From the NCBI GenBank assembly GCA_019914945.1, contig CM034104.1, forward strand, positions 5,954,501-6,018,500: a stretch of 64,000 nt of DNA, in the 5' to 3' direction. Positions 32,039 to 45,213 of the stretch are shown one piece after another. The notes under the pieces were generated by a model. The model was not told where the DNA came from. It ran no database searches and saw nothing but the letters and a program-made list of their open reading frames with translations. Both the position numbers and the translations under genes were made by a program. Each line of letters begins with the position of its first letter. The first letter of the stretch is position 1. The stretch comes from Typha latifolia (taxonomy: Eukaryota > Streptophyta > Magnoliopsida > Poales > Typhaceae).

Positions 32039-35000
32039 ACAATGTAGAAATGTTGAAATTGGATAGATCGGTAATTATCCAATGTTGCGACAATCGTTAG
32101 AGGGTGGAGAATGGATAAGGGTGGTAGTGGACGGTCGAAAAATAGGGTGGCTCGTAGAAAAATATGAGGCTAGGGATTGAAATTTGAAAGGAATCTACGG
32201 TTAATATCTTTACTTCTACAAAGATAAATACGATATAATAACTACGATAAAATAGTAAATATTTAATTAAAAAATAATTAAACTTACTATTCATTCCACG
32301 CATAATAATTAACTCATGATTACTCACATGATTACTCATATTTATAGGAGTAAAGTCTTAGCAGATTATATCCACATACAAATTATTTGCTTTAATTTAA
32401 AATTAAAGATAATAAATAATTAGACTAACTTGACTCGATTCGAGTCGACTGACTTAATTCATGTGGTCGGATCATAACATATAAAAGAATAAAAAATCAC
32501 TATTTTAATAACTTTAATATTTATGGTAGTTGATGAGTTATCACATACTGTATTAGAATTCTCTTAAATTGATTTCATGTTTTAAATATAAATATATCCA
32601 ATTTTTTTTAAAAAAAAATACTTTATTACTGTTTTCTTAAACTTTTACAGTAGTTGAGCGAATTATCACAAAGCAGGAGGAAGAAGAGTTAAGAAAAAAA
32701 AATTTACCGGGTTTTAGCAGCTACAAAACGCAACAGAACCTTGTCCTTTTAATAGAGTTAGCCCCAGTAATTAAAACAAACCCCACACCATAAACACAGA
32801 GGACAAATGCCAACTTCCTCTTTGTCGTGATAAGAACAAAGTGGGGATCTTTAATTCTGACATCCACGTAAATTCTACGAACAAAAAGGTTGGTGTCTCA
32901 GACCCCTTTACCAATTTTCCATGGACAGGCAAATCTCTGCCTCTCTGCATAGAGATACTCCTCCCCCTGTTCCAATGTCTTCTCACTTCACACATCTCTT
33001 CTTTTTTCTTCTTTGTTTGAGCTCCATGCATGTAGTAGAAATTATAGCATTTGACACAAGCCGATTTGAGATATCATATGTAAAGAAATCATATGTAGAA
33101 AGTCCTTCCAGAGGGTAAGAAAGATGAAATCTGATACAGTTCATATAGTAGAAAACTCAGCTCAAGAATCTCTAATGTATTATTTGGACTATATTTTGAA
33201 GGCCAGTCCTAAGAAGAAGATGTCTGTCTTCTTTCTTTTCTTTGTTGTCCTCGATGAAAATTATGATTTTTTTTTTGTTTTAACTAATTATAGGTTAAAC
33301 AAAAGAATGAGCTGTTTTTAGAGATATTTTATTAGATAAGTTAGTTTTTCTAAGAACTGAGACATAATGGAGACATAATGGACTGGACTACAGCGGTCCC
33401 AAATCGTATGCATACAGTGTTAGTTTTTATTTCTAAAAATTTTAACATAAAATATTTATTCACACAATAAATTTAGTTTTGTATTTAAAAAAATAAAAAA
33501 ATATTATTAATATAAATAATAATAAAAAGTTAAGGAACTTTGGCCTGTGAGACACACCGAAGCGCAGCTGCCCTAAAGAAAAATGGTACAATCTTTGTAG
33601 AGCTCGTTCCTGCGTTGCCAGATAGCACAGTCCTTCGACGCTTCTCTGTAAGAATTGCACTCCTCCAATTCGAATAAAATAATATATAAGAGAAAAGTGA
33701 TATAAAAATAGCCAAAGCTTTCTATTTGATTTGGAATTTTATATTGTTGCTGTATTTCTCACGAACAAAAATAGGTATATATAGTCGGTTAAGGCTTTTT
33801 GAATTTCTTCAAAATTTATAACCCCTAAATGAATTCAGTTCATTAATCATTTTAAAATAATCGTTATGGTTATTATAAAACTTTTAAAATTCTTATAATG
33901 TTTGAGTTTTAAATTTTTTTAATTACTAATTTTAAATTTAATTAAAATTTTGAAATTAACAACATACAGTACTATGTAGAATTTTCACCATATACTACCC
34001 CATATTCAGAGCAAGAATCAAATAAATAATCTTCATTGCAGATTAGTAAAATTTAACCACTGTAGCTATCTAATTTAAGCCCATTATTTGACATATTTAT
34101 AGCCTTTAAATATTTTTTGGAATTCAAACAACGCCCGGGCAAATGAGAGAAAGAAGTTTTCTTCATCTGAGGATGAGAATTAATTTGTGAATGTTGAGAT
34201 GAACTCATTGACGAAGATGGTTAAGTATTTAACTTCAGAAGACAAAAATCCTGAAGGCTTGTAAGAATTGTTGTGTTTGTAGAAATGGTAGTAATGTGAA
34301 TAACTAAGAAAGTGATTGTAAGACATGCATGGGCATGTTAAATTGCTATTGAAATGTATAGTAACTCAGTGTCAGGGACACTGTTACATGGTAAGAAAGG
34401 CAGTCGTAAACAGTGGTACTAAAATTTGGCAGACCACACTTTATAACCTCATACTGTTGCTGATCCTTCAAACATGGTATTCTGTATCCCTTCTGTGGGA
34501 CATTTCAACAAACACAAAATAAATAGTCATTCTCAAAGGGCATACATTTGCTTATAGATCCAAAACACATTGTCTCTACACCTATCTAAATTTGTGTTAA
34601 ATAACGCCAAATTATATTATCCCTCCTTGTTGTTTCCCTCGATTTTAACTTACACTCATGGTTAAATTTTTCATCCAAAACAAATAGTATAAACTATTCT
34701 TACCATTATTAGTGTCAATATATTCAATCCCATATCATCATCAAATCTAAGACGATAAATAAGTCTTTTTTATTTTCCCATTGCTAACAATTGTTTGCAA
34801 CTTGGTGCAGACTAGAAAAGGTAAAGTACTCGAGTTGAAAATATATTATAGAAGTAAGCTAAAATTACGTCAAACAATAAAAGAGTAAACAGTAATTTAA
34901 CATTTAATTAAATAATAGATAAATATGCCCTTAAATTTGGCTCTCTAATCCCAAGTCTATCATAGTATTTTCATCATTTAGAGGAAAATAAATCAGAAAT

Positions 35001-36245
35001 AAATTATAGAATAAGTTCCTATAATTTAAATTTTAGCACTACTGGGTATCTAATCCCATATTCTCCCCTAGCTTTCATTCCTTACTGCCAGTGTTTGGCT
35101 GTTGGTGTTCTTTCCAATATCTACGCATTTCATCGGTCCACTAGAAACTCCCTCTCTCCCTACAATACTCCAGTTTGGTAATTCGCACTTCCTGTGAGGG
35201 TTGACGATTTCCAGGTATCCTAAATATATAATTTAACAGAGATATTTGTAGTTTAATATATATATATAGGAACAGAGATCAAATTAAACCAAAGAAACCA
35301 AATTTTAAGAAGCCAGATGTAAGCAAACTGGGAGGATATATTTCCTTGAATTGTAATCTTTGCTGAACATTGAGACAAACCAACAATTATACATAAGAAT
35401 AACCTAGTACAATGTTGTAGTTATTGCAGCACATGGAATCATGGAGCTCGATCAATGGGACAAAATTAAAGAACAAAGTCAATTTGGAAGGCCACAACTC
35501 TCATGCTACATTTGGCTTCGATCCACAATTTACATTGAAGAATTTAATATCCCTACTGCTACAGTGCTACTATCTGTTTAGAAAGGAAAAAAGAGTGGCA
35601 ATATTTGCCGACAAAGGTTGAAGTTAACATATCACGGAAGCATAAAGAAGAGGCACAAGACACAAGGAGGTAAGGGGAGAAGCACTGGTAATATTTTATA
35701 AGAGAAAAGAGAGAGAAAAAAAAAAAGTTGGCAATGTTGGAGATGACATAGTGTGGTCTCCACTCTCAAGATGGCACCAACTACTGTGTAACTTTTTCTC
35801 TTTGCGAAACATTACTCACAGGGAAATATATGTGGAGTGTTACGTACGTCGTGAGCTTTTATTTCCACTTTCTTTTTGTACACAAATTGAGTATCCTAGG
35901 ATACAGAAACAGTTCAAGACGGGATTACGGAGAAGAATACTTTTTTTTTTTTGTTGACAAAAGGAGATTCAAGACGAAACAAAAACACTAGGATGAGTGA
36001 GTTTCTAAATATAAAATTAGGATAGATGAGTTTTTGCTACATATGTCGCCCTATCTAGTTCTTCATCCATAGTGACCTATTAGCTGCATATAAAAGTCGT
36101 TAATCTGATCAACATTTTTTTCCCGTAAAATACTCTTATTTGGCAGTTTACTTTTGCACATGAAGCTATGTCAATTTAGTAATTTTGCGAGTGATTGATC
36201 GGTTTAGTGACCTTAAGTAGCAAGGCTAACTTATTTACTTACATA

Positions 36246-36672
36246 TGTTAACATAATCTGTGAGAAAAACTGCGTCAATTATTAATGGTTAGAAGGTTTT
36301 CTCATTGATTAGATGAAGATTTTCTTATGGATTGAGATCGAAGTTTTCTTATTGATTAAGATAAATATTTTCTCATGAGATGAACGTTTATTTTCAATAT
36401 GGTAACTCATAGCCATAAAGCTTGATGGGAGCTAGCCTATATATAGTGGATTTAGTCCCTAAGCTTATTCACTCAATTCAAAAAAGTCACACCATCAAAC
36501 TAGAATATTTCAGAGCTTAGAAGATCCAAAGTTAACGTGAGAAAAATGATAAGTTTTGAAGTGTGAATTTGAACACCAATGGCCGGTGGTATGATGATCT
36601 TTTGGGAGTTTAGTTTTCGATCCTTTATAGAATTTAATTCCGTATTTTGGATCATATTCTTTTATTCTAACA
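36246..36672 (+). repeat. 5' LTR of outer copia
   Basis: Collinear with 48374-48832 from taatggttag onward. TATA-like box cctatatatagtgg at about 36437. Ends ttctaaca directly before the primer site. Confidence 0.82.
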
Positions 36673-36674
36673 TT

Positions 36675-36686
36675 TGGTATCAGAGC
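36675..36686 (+). other. Primer-binding site of outer copia
   Basis: tggtatcagagc, a perfect match to the plant initiator tRNA-Met 3' end complement, two bases after the LTR. Confidence 0.9.
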
Positions 36687-37784
36687 ACTTTTTAATCTTT
36701 GCCTTGGTGTTTATTAATAATCTCTATGCTCTTCTCTATTTTCGGCCAAGATTTTTGTCATAAATTAAAGTTTCCCTTTGAATTGTTTTTTATGCAAAAA
36801 ATAAAGTTAGAAATCCTTAAGATATTAATTTTATAAATATTCTATGTTTAATTTAAAAAAATAAGGAAGAAGTTTTTAGCATCAAAATATTGAATTTATG
36901 CCAAGTTGTGGTGATAGAATTTCTAGGTCTAAACTAGGTTTGTGTGACCTAGATGAAGATTGAAGATGACCATAATTTGCAAAAATGATATTTCTCATCA
37001 TTTTACAAGATACTATTTTTTTTTGGCTTAGGAAATTTTGAGATTTATATAATTACAAAATTTAATTCTTAAGCATTATTTTATATTGCTCGCATATATT
37101 ATTTATTTATGCTTAGAATAATATATGTAATTTTAAGTTGAATTAAATTGTGCAAATTGATCGATTATGCTCATTATATATTGCATGGATTAATATTTAT
37201 GTTCTAAATTAATACATGCAATTTAGGGATGAATTTTGAAATTATCATAACATGCATAATATATGCAATAAAGAATATTATGGTAAAACTTTGAATTAAA
37301 AAATGTCTAATAAGTGATTTATATGATTTTATTTAATTAAACAATAGCCACAGCATCTTTAATTAAATAAAATTATATTTTACAAATCACATAAAATAAT
37401 TTTAGACATTAATTGTAATTAATTATTTGAATATAATAAATTTTATCCCACAGGAAATATTATTATATTTAAATAATTAATTAGGATAGGATATCAAATT
37501 ATTCATAATTTACCCACAGGAATTATGAATTAAGTGATAATTTGATAGTTTTATCATAAAATATATATATATATATATATATAACTATGCTCATAATATA
37601 CCCATAGAATTATGAGTTAAGATAGTTTGAGAAACTCTATCATAAAGAATAATGAATCTTATTGAAATAAAATTTAGCCCACAGGCAAATTTTATGTCAT
37701 TTGATTCATTTTTTCCAAATATGATTTACATTGGTAAAACATAATTTCATTTATGCCTCAATTTAACATAAGTATATAATATTA
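36687..37784 (+). other. AT-rich leader of outer copia
   Basis: About 1.1 kb of untranslated DNA with repeated short motifs (cccacagga, attatgaattaag, gatagtttga) and an (AT)n run at 37559-37583. No open frame. Confidence 0.5.
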
Positions 37785-38048
37785 AATGCAGCTTCACGAC
37801 TTGAGAATTTATCTGATATCCGTTGTGATATTCCCGAATTGAAAGGGAATAACTATAAAGTATGGAAGGAGAGAGTTCTCATTCATCTAGGGTGGATGGA
37901 CATTGATTATGCAATAAAAAAAGATGAACCACCTGCAATCACTGCTACTAGCTCTTCAGCGAACATTGCATTTTATGAACGATGGGAGCGATTTAATCGT
38001 CTAAGCATGGTATTCATTAAGACTAAAATATCTGCTAGTATTCGTAGT
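37785..38048 (+). pseudogene. Outer copia gag, N-terminal part
   Basis: Translation gives LKGNNYKVWKERVLIHLGW, DYAIKKDEPPA and IKTKISASIRS, the copia gag N-terminus. The frame is then broken by insertion of the inner element (target duplication gtagt at 38044-38048). It resumes at 44354. Confidence 0.85.
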
Positions 38049-38888
38049 TGTTGGTAATTTCATGTATTTGACATGAATTTTTATTAACTTTGAGCTAAGT
38101 TTTAAGTGGGGCCCATATATTATTAATGATAGTTTAATAGTGGAATTAATTTAGTTCAAAGTGTACTTTATTGTCAAATATTCACTTAGTCAAATCTATG
38201 AAGAGAAGTGAATGAAAATTGGCTCTAAAGTGGGTATCAAGGCAATGGAAAATAAAGAAAAGTGAGTTTAGTACCATATTTGATATTTGAGAAATGTTAG
38301 TATGGTATATAAGTAACAAACTTTTTATGGGCTTTGGACCCCAAAAGGGGTACCTATTTTGTGGGTAAAGGTTACTATGCAACTTAACTCACACACGCGC
38401 GCCTTCCGGCTTGGTTCGGTTCTCACGCACGGGTCAAGTCCATTTTTTAATTTTTGCCTGATATGGGTTTGGGTTCAAATTTGTGCATCCATTCGGTGAC
38501 CTTTTGCGTCTTTTCGTCGAGCATGTTTAATTCTATAAATAGGCTGTCAGTCTGCATAATTTAAGAGAGAAAAATTGGTTCATTCCTTTCCTTCTAGAGT
38601 CGAGTCTTTAAATTTGAGTTTTGAGAGAGAGTACAGCACGGTTCAGGTTCAATCAAGGCATTAGAAAGCTGCTTCCTTTCCGGTGCAAGGCAGTCGTTGT
38701 ATCCTGGGAGACCGACGTCCATTGTTCCAGAAGCAATTGGTGGAGGACGAATTGGTTTTAAGGAGATGGTGTCCAACACTAGACTCGACTATTCAGAATT
38801 TTATATTCTGTAATCTGTAAGTTTATTTAATTCATTTTGATCGGATTTTTTTTTGTGACTTTTTGGAATCAGATTGTTACCTCTAACA
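38049..38888 (+). repeat. 5' LTR of inner copia
   Basis: 840 bp, closely similar to 43484-44348. TATA-like box tctataaatagg at about 38531. Ends ggaatcagattgttacctct plus aaca. Confidence 0.88.
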
Positions 38889-38979
38889 ATCTTAAGACCA
38901 ATTCATTTTTGTTTGTTACTCTGATTCCAATATTATTCTTTTCTTTTGATCAGAATTTATTTTTCTTTCATTCTTTTAG

Positions 38980-39917
38980 ATGGCTGAAATAGTAAAGAGT
39001 ACTATTCCCCCTATCACTACTCCTCCAGTACTTATACTTCATGGAGAAAAGCCTGAGAAGTTCTTTGGTGTAGAATTTAAGAGATGGCAACAGAAAATGC
39101 TCTTTTATCTAACCACCTTGAATTTGGCTAAATTCTTACATGAAGATGTGCCTGAACTCCGAAAAAAGGAAACTGATAGGCAAGTAGTTGCTGCAGTGGA
39201 TGCGTGGAAGCATGCCGACTTCCATTGTCGAAACTATATCCTCAATGGACTAGACAACTCGTTGTATAACGTGTATAGTTAAATAAAAACGTCTAAGGAA
39301 TTATGGGAATCTTTAGACAAGAAGTACAAGACAGAAGATGCCGGTGCAAAGAAATTTGTTGTCGGTAAATTTTTTAGTACAAGATGGTTGACACTAAATC
39401 AGTGATTAACCAGGTGCAAGATCTTCAAGCGATAATTCATGAGATTCATGCTGAAGGGATGGTGATTAATGAATCATTCCAAGTGGCGGCTATTATAGAA
39501 AAATTGCCACCGTCTTGGAGGGATTTCAAAAATTACCTAAAACACAAGCGCAAGGAAATGACACTTGAAGAACTTATTGTCAGATTGAGGATTAAAGAAG
39601 ACAATCGTACTGCTGAAAAGAAAATTGGAAGTCAGTACTTGTCAAAGGCAAATGTTGTGAAGTCCACAAAGGACAAGAAAAAGAAGCATACCGGCGAAGG
39701 CTCTAAAAATGGCAATGCAAAAAAGTTCAAGGGCAAATGTTACGTCTGTGACAAGCAAGGGCATCGTGCTCAGGATTGCCGCTTGAGAAAAAAGGAGAAC
39801 TCAAAGAAGGAGAACTCTGAAAAGAAGAAACCACAAGCCAATGTAACTGAAGTGGAACACCTTCGTTCTGATGTCAATGACATGCACCTCTCCGCTATTG
39901 TCTCGGAAGTAAATTGA
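38980..39917 (+). pseudogene. Inner copia gag
   Basis: Starts MAEIVKSTIPPITTPP; the first part ends at a stop at 39282. After a frameshift around 39383 the frame continues from 39384 to 39917. The second part has SFQVAAIIEKLPPSWRDFK and a complete zinc knuckle, CYVCDKQGHRAQDC (CX2CX4HX4C), followed by a Lys/Glu-rich segment and TAA-type stop. Gag forms the particle. One stop and one frameshift separate it from an intact gene. Confidence 0.85.
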
Positions 39918-40950
39918 TTGGTGGTAATCCTAAAGAATGGTGGGTAGACACTGGAGCTACTTGACACATTTGTGCCAATAGGTGGATGTTTTCATCTTAT
40001 CAAACTGCAACAGATGAAAAAACTTTACATGGGCAATTCAACAACTTCCATGGTGGAAGGAATCAGGAAGGTTGTGTTAAAATTGATTTCAGGAAAAGAA
40101 CTTACTCTTAATGATGTAATGCATGTGCCCGACATTCGAAAGAATCTGGTTTCAGGATCATTATTGAGTAAGAAAGGTTTTAAGTTGGTGTTTGAGTCTG
40201 ATAAGTTTGTACTTATCAAAAATGGCATGTATGTTGGAAGGGGCTACTTATCAAATGGCCTCTTTAAGATGAATGTAATGACTGTAACTCCAAAAATAAA
40301 TAAAGAGGAATCTTCTTCTTACTTGCTTGAGTCTTGTGAAACTTGGCATGGTAGATTAGGACATGTTAATTATGGTACAATGCGTAGATTAATTAATCTT
40401 AACATGTTGCCTAATTTTCAAATTGATTTAAATAAAAAATGTGAAATATGTGTTGAAGCCAAATTGGCTAAGACTTCGTTTCATTCCATTGAACGAAGTA
40501 CAGAACCTCTAGAACTTATACATACCGATGTATGTGATTTGAAATTTATTCAAACTAAAGGTGGAAAAAAGTATTTTATTACTTTTATTAACGATTGCAC
40601 AAGATACTGTTATGTGTATTTGCTAAGAAGAAAAGATGAGGCATTAGAAATGTTTATACATTTCAAAATTGAGGTTGAGAATCAACTTTGTAGAAAGATT
40701 AAAATACTAAGAAGTGATAGAGGTGGTGAATATGAGTCACCATTTGCACAAATAGGTGCAAAAAATAGAATTATTCATCAAACAACGGCTCCTTACGCTC
40801 CACAGCAAAATGGTATTGCTGAACGTAAGAATAGATCTCTGAAAGAGATGATGAATGCCATGTTAATAAGTTCTAGTTTATCCCAGAATTTGTGGGCGGG
40901 AAGCTTTGCTTTCTGCAAATCACATTCTCAACCGGTTACCCCATAAGAAA
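39918..40950 (+). pseudogene. Inner copia protease and integrase core
   Basis: The protease active site is WWVDTGAT at about 39940-39962, followed by a TGA stop where Arg is usual. From 39972 a long frame covers the pre-integrase region ([28 protein letters not shown] zinc site complete) and the integrase catalytic core: [15 protein letters not shown] and NGIAERKN supply the D, D, E residues. A frameshift near 40905 moves the reading frame into the next segment. Confidence 0.87.
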
Positions 40951-42320
40951 TTGGACAAAACACCTTATGAGTTATGGAAATGTCGAAAATCTAGCTATAA
41001 ATTCTTAAGAGTTTGGGGGTGCCTAGCAAAGGTTGTAATTCCAGTTCCTAAAAGAACAAAAATTGGACCTAAAACTATTGATTGTATATTCATTGGTTAT
41101 GCTCATAACAGTAGTGCATATCGATTCCTGGTTCACAAATCAGATAATTATGAGATACATGAGAATACAATTATTGAGTCTAGGAATGCATCATTCTTTG
41201 AGAATATATTTCCATATAAATCTACATCAGAAGTAAGTTCTCTCAAAAAAACTTATGAAAATAAGCAGGACCAAGAGTCTATGCAAGAAGGAAATGATAA
41301 TGAACCTAGACGAAGTAAGAGGGCAAGGACTTCTACGTCTTTTGGTCCTGATTTTCTAATATATTTGTTAGAAAAAGAACATCAGAGTTATAAGGAAGCA
41401 ATGTCTACTCCTGAAGCTCCTTTATGGAAAGAAGCTATTGACAGTGAAGTTGAAACCATTTTGCAAAATCATACCTGGGAATTGGTGGATCTTCCACCAG
41501 GGTGTAAACCTTTGGGTTACAAATGGATATTCAAAAGGAAGATGAAAGCAGATGGTTCAATTGACAAATACAAGGCGAGACTTGTAGTCAAAGGATATAG
41601 ACAAACAGAGGGAATAGATTACTTTGATACATATTCACCTGTAACAAGAATAACGTCTATCTGATTAATAATTGCTCTTGCGGCATTATATAATCTAGAA
41701 ATACATCAGATGGATGTGAAAACTGCATTCTTGAATGGTGAATTAAATGAAGAAATCTATATGGAACAACCCGAAGGGTTTGTGGCTCCAAGACAAGAGA
41801 GAAAGGTGTGCAAATTAGTTGTCTCTTTATGGGCTTAAACAAGCACCTAAACAATAGCATGAAAAATTTGACTTAGTTATGATGTCAAATGGTTTTCACA
41901 TTAATGAATGTGATAAATGCGTTTATATGAAATGCACTTCAGATAATTATGTCATTGTATGTCTATATGTGGATGACATGATAATAACTGGTAGCAATAT
42001 TAATGTCATTAAAGCTACCAAGAACATGTTGGCTAACAAGTTCGATATGAAAGATATGGGAGTTGCAGATGTGATTCTTGGTATAAAGATCACTAAGGCA
42101 ACTGAAGGGTATGTTATATCTCAATCACATTATATTAAGAAATTACTCCATAAATTTGATAAAGATAATAACAATATAGCCAGAACACATGTAGATGTGA
42201 ATCTTCATCTCACAAAGAATACAGATGAATGTATATCTCAGTTAGAATATTTTTGGATAATAGGCAGTTTGATGTACGTCATGAATTGCACTCATCCGGA
42301 TATTGCGTACTTCGTGAGTT
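40906..42320 (+). pseudogene. Inner copia integrase end and reverse transcriptase
   Basis: Integrase C-terminal part: LRVWGCLAKVVIP and IDCIFIGYAHNSSAYRF. RT begins at about 41390 (EAPLWKEAIDSEV, YKWIFKRKMKADGSIDKYKA). A stop follows ITSI at 41662. Motif A is [13 protein letters not shown] (about 41707). A frameshift and a Trp-to-stop change near 41820-41856 (YGLKQAPKQ region) precede the last frame (41879-42322), which has the catalytic box CLYVDDMIITG (about 41965) and MKDMGVADVILGIKI. Both catalytic boxes of RT are intact. Confidence 0.87.
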
Positions 42321-42321
42321 A

Positions 42322-42916
42322 ACTGAGTATATATACAAGTAATCCAGATAGTGATCAGTGGAAGGCGATAGTTAGGGTACTCAGATATTTGAGATACACC
42401 ACTAACTATGGATTGCACTATTCAAGATATCCAACAGTACTTGAAGGGTACAGTGATGCAAACTGGATTTCTGATACAAAAGATACCAAATCCACAAGCA
42501 GATATGTCTTTACACTTGGAGGTGCATCTATTTCATGGAAATCTTCTAAACAAACATGTATAGCTAGATCTACTATGGAATCTGAATTCATAGCATTAGA
42601 TAAGACTAGAGAAGAAGCAGAATGGCTTCGAAATTTCTTAGAAGATATTCCTATGTGGCCAAAACCTGTGTCCGCAATTTGCATACATTGCGATAGTCAA
42701 TCGGCTATAGGAAGGGTATAGAGTCAGATGTATAACGGTAAGTCACGACATATACGTCGTAGGCATAATACAGTGCGACAATTGATCTCAAATGGTATAA
42801 TATCCATTGATTATGTAAAATCAAGGGATAACATCGCAGATCTATTAACTAAGGGTTTAACAACGGATCAAGTATATTGTTCATGGAGGGGAATGGGTTT
42901 GAAGCCTACCACCTAG
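42322..42916 (+). pseudogene. Inner copia RNase H
   Basis: Starts after a TAA at 42320-42322. [31 protein letters not shown] and IHCDSQSAI supply the D, E, D catalytic residues. A TAG at 42719-42721 interrupts; the frame then continues to 42916 with HIRRRHNTVRQL and DNIADLLTKGL, the usual copia pol C-terminus. Confidence 0.85.
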
Positions 42917-43483
42917 AGTAACGACACAACGGCAACACAACCTAGTTGACTGGAGATCCCAAGATCTAGGTTCAAAGGGACAATTGAGTTGTGGGGGCGT
43001 TCTCTGAAATCACTAAGGAATTAAATTTCCTAGACCTTTCCTATGATGACATAGTGATAAACCTGTACTAAGTGTTAGGGTAAGCAATGCTTTTATACTT
43101 TAGAAATTCAAGTGGAGTATGGCAAGATATTCTTAATAAGAGGTCACCTATGTGAGTGTGAAGTGGGCCGCTTCTATGAGATGACTAGGCTAAATCTCTA
43201 GAGCACTCAAAGAATTACTAGGCGCATCCAAGGCCGAAATGGACACAACATATAGAACTGACTGTGTTGAAAAGAGCTGTGTCCGTATTATTATCTTGGT
43301 TTATACAAAAGCTGAATAGTTCAAGACATCATGTTCACTGGTTAGCAAATAAACCCGATAATACTTCACTATGGAAGGTTCAAAGCCAAAAGCTACCTAT
43401 CCTGATGCGGTAACTTTTCGTTATACTCTCGATCAAGTCTGTATTTCATATGCATTTTCAACCAATTCATTCTTGTGGGGGAT

Positions 43484-44348
43484 TATTGGTAATTTCATGT
43501 ATTTGACATGAATTTTTATTAACTTTGAGCTAAGTTTTAAGTGGGGCCCACACATTATTAATGATAGTTTAATGGTGGAATTAATTTAGCTCAAAGTGTA
43601 CTTTATTGTCAAATATTCACTTAGTCAAATCCATGAAGAGAAGTGAATGAAAATTGGCTCTAAAGTGGGTATCAAGGCAATGGAAAATAAAGAAAAGTGA
43701 GTTTAGTACCATATTTGATATTTGAGAAATGTTAGTATGGTATATAAGTAACAAACTTTTTATGGGCTTTGGACCCCAAAAGGGGTACCTATTTTGTGGG
43801 TAAAGGTTACTATGCAACTTAACTCACGTACGCGCGCCGTCCAGCCCGGCTCAGCTCGGTTCGGTTCGCACGCACGGGTCAAGTCCATTTTTTAATTTTT
43901 GCCTGATATGGGCTATTAATTAGTTTCAGATCTAAAATGGTGCATCCATTCGATGACTTTTTGCGTCTTTTCATCGAGCCTGTTTAATTCTATAAATAGG
44001 CTGTCAGTCTGCATAATTTAAGAAAGAAAAATTGGTTCATTCCTTTCCTTCTAGAGCCGAGTCTTTAAATTTGAGTCTACATTTGAGAGAGAGTACATCA
44101 CAGTTCAGGTTCAATCAAGGCATTAGAAAGTTGCTTCCTTTTCGGTGCAAGGCAGTCGTTGTATCCTGGGAGACCAACGTCCACTGTTCTAGAAGCAATT
44201 AGTGGAAGACGAATTGGTCTTAAGGAGAGAGTGTCCAACACTAGACTCGACTATTCAGAATTTCATATTCTGTCATTTGTAAGTTTATTTAATTCATTTT
44301 GATCGAATTTTTTTTTGACTTTTTGGAATCTGATTGTTACCTCTAACA
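43484..44348 (+). repeat. 3' LTR of inner copia
   Basis: 865 bp, preceded by the polypurine tract tgtgggggat. It is collinear with the 5' LTR with scattered substitutions and small insertions (one near 43845, one near 43920, one near 44075). Confidence 0.88.
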
Positions 44349-44353
44349 GTAGT

Positions 44354-45213
44354 TCAGTAGATCAACATAAAAATGTCCGAGCCTTACTTAAGGCCATTGA
44401 TAACCAGTTCATCACTTCAGAAAAGGCTTTAGCAAGCACTCTAATTATGAAGTTCTCTTCTCTAAGGCTCACTAATGTCAAAGGTGTGCGTGAGCATATC
44501 ATGCAGATGAGGGACATTGTGGCTCAACTTAAGAAACTAGAGGTTGAGATGTCTAAAACCTTCCTAGTGCACTATATCCTAAACACTCTCCCACAATAGT
44601 ACGGGCCTTTTAAGATCTCGTACAACACACATAAAGAAAAATGGTCAATCAATGAGTTAATGACTATGTGTGTTCAAGAAGAAGGGAGGTTGGTGATGGA
44701 GGTAGGTGAAAGTGCAATGCTGACTACAACCCGTAGGAAGGGAAAGACTCAAGCTAATCAGGACGGGGAGGGTAAAACACCACCCAAAAATGGCATAAGG
44801 ATAAAGGTAATCCAACCTTATTTGTTTGTTATGAATCTAATATGGTTAATGTTAATATTAACACCTAGTGGATTGACTCTTGATCTACAATCCATATTGC
44901 AAACTCTTTGCAGGGTATGCAAAACCTAAGGAAGCCAGTGAGAAGTGAGCAAAATATCTTATCTAGGAACAAGATGAGCTCACATGTGGAGGCTATAGGA
45001 ACATGTTTATTAACTTTAAGCAGTGGCTTTATTTTTCAATTAAATAGAACCTTTTATGTTCCAAGTTTTTCACAAAACTTAATTTTAATTTCCAGACTTG
45101 TATCGTTGGTATATTCCTTTAATTTTTCAAACACATCATTCAGTTTATTTTACAATTCTGATTGTGTTGGGAATAGTATTTTGTTTGATGGTCTTTATAG
45201 TATTAATTTGTAA
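44354..45213 (+). pseudogene. Outer copia gag (rest) and broken protease
   Basis: Gag continues with VDQHKNVRALLKAIDNQF, VREHIMQMRDIVAQLKKLEV and FLVHYILNTLPQ, then TAG at 44597-44599. Beyond it, YGPFKISYNTHKEKWSINEL is still readable. The protease site near 44870 reads W-I-D-S-stop instead of WIDSGST, and another stop precedes it. The pre-integrase part reads LNRTFYVPSFSQNLILIS. No zinc knuckle was found; the segment between 44720 and 44840 probably held it. Confidence 0.8.

Larger units (their letters stand above)
30441..36245. other. Long AT-rich intergenic stretch, no gene seen
   Basis: No frame with recognisable similarity. Noted inside: an (AT)n run at about 30633-30655; a ggagtgtttggttca motif at 31012, a common plant MITE edge; pyrimidine-rich DNA at 31260-31600; G-runs at 32007-32014 and 32024-32038; several long A/T runs. 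Short frames at 31394-31621 and 32771-33031 are low-complexity or chance. Confidence 0.55.
38049..44348 (+). mobile_element. Inner Ty1/copia element with target duplication
   Basis: LTRs at 38049-38888 and 43484-44348 start TGTTGG (TATTGG in the 3' copy) and end CTCTAACA. A perfect 5-bp target duplication, gtagt, flanks it at 38044-38048 and 44349-44353, inside the gag gene of the outer element. It carries gag, protease, integrase, RT and RNase H in copia order with only a handful of stops and frameshifts, so it is much younger than its host. The purine tract tgtgggggat precedes the 3' LTR. No iMet-type primer site is found after the 5' LTR. Confidence 0.92.
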
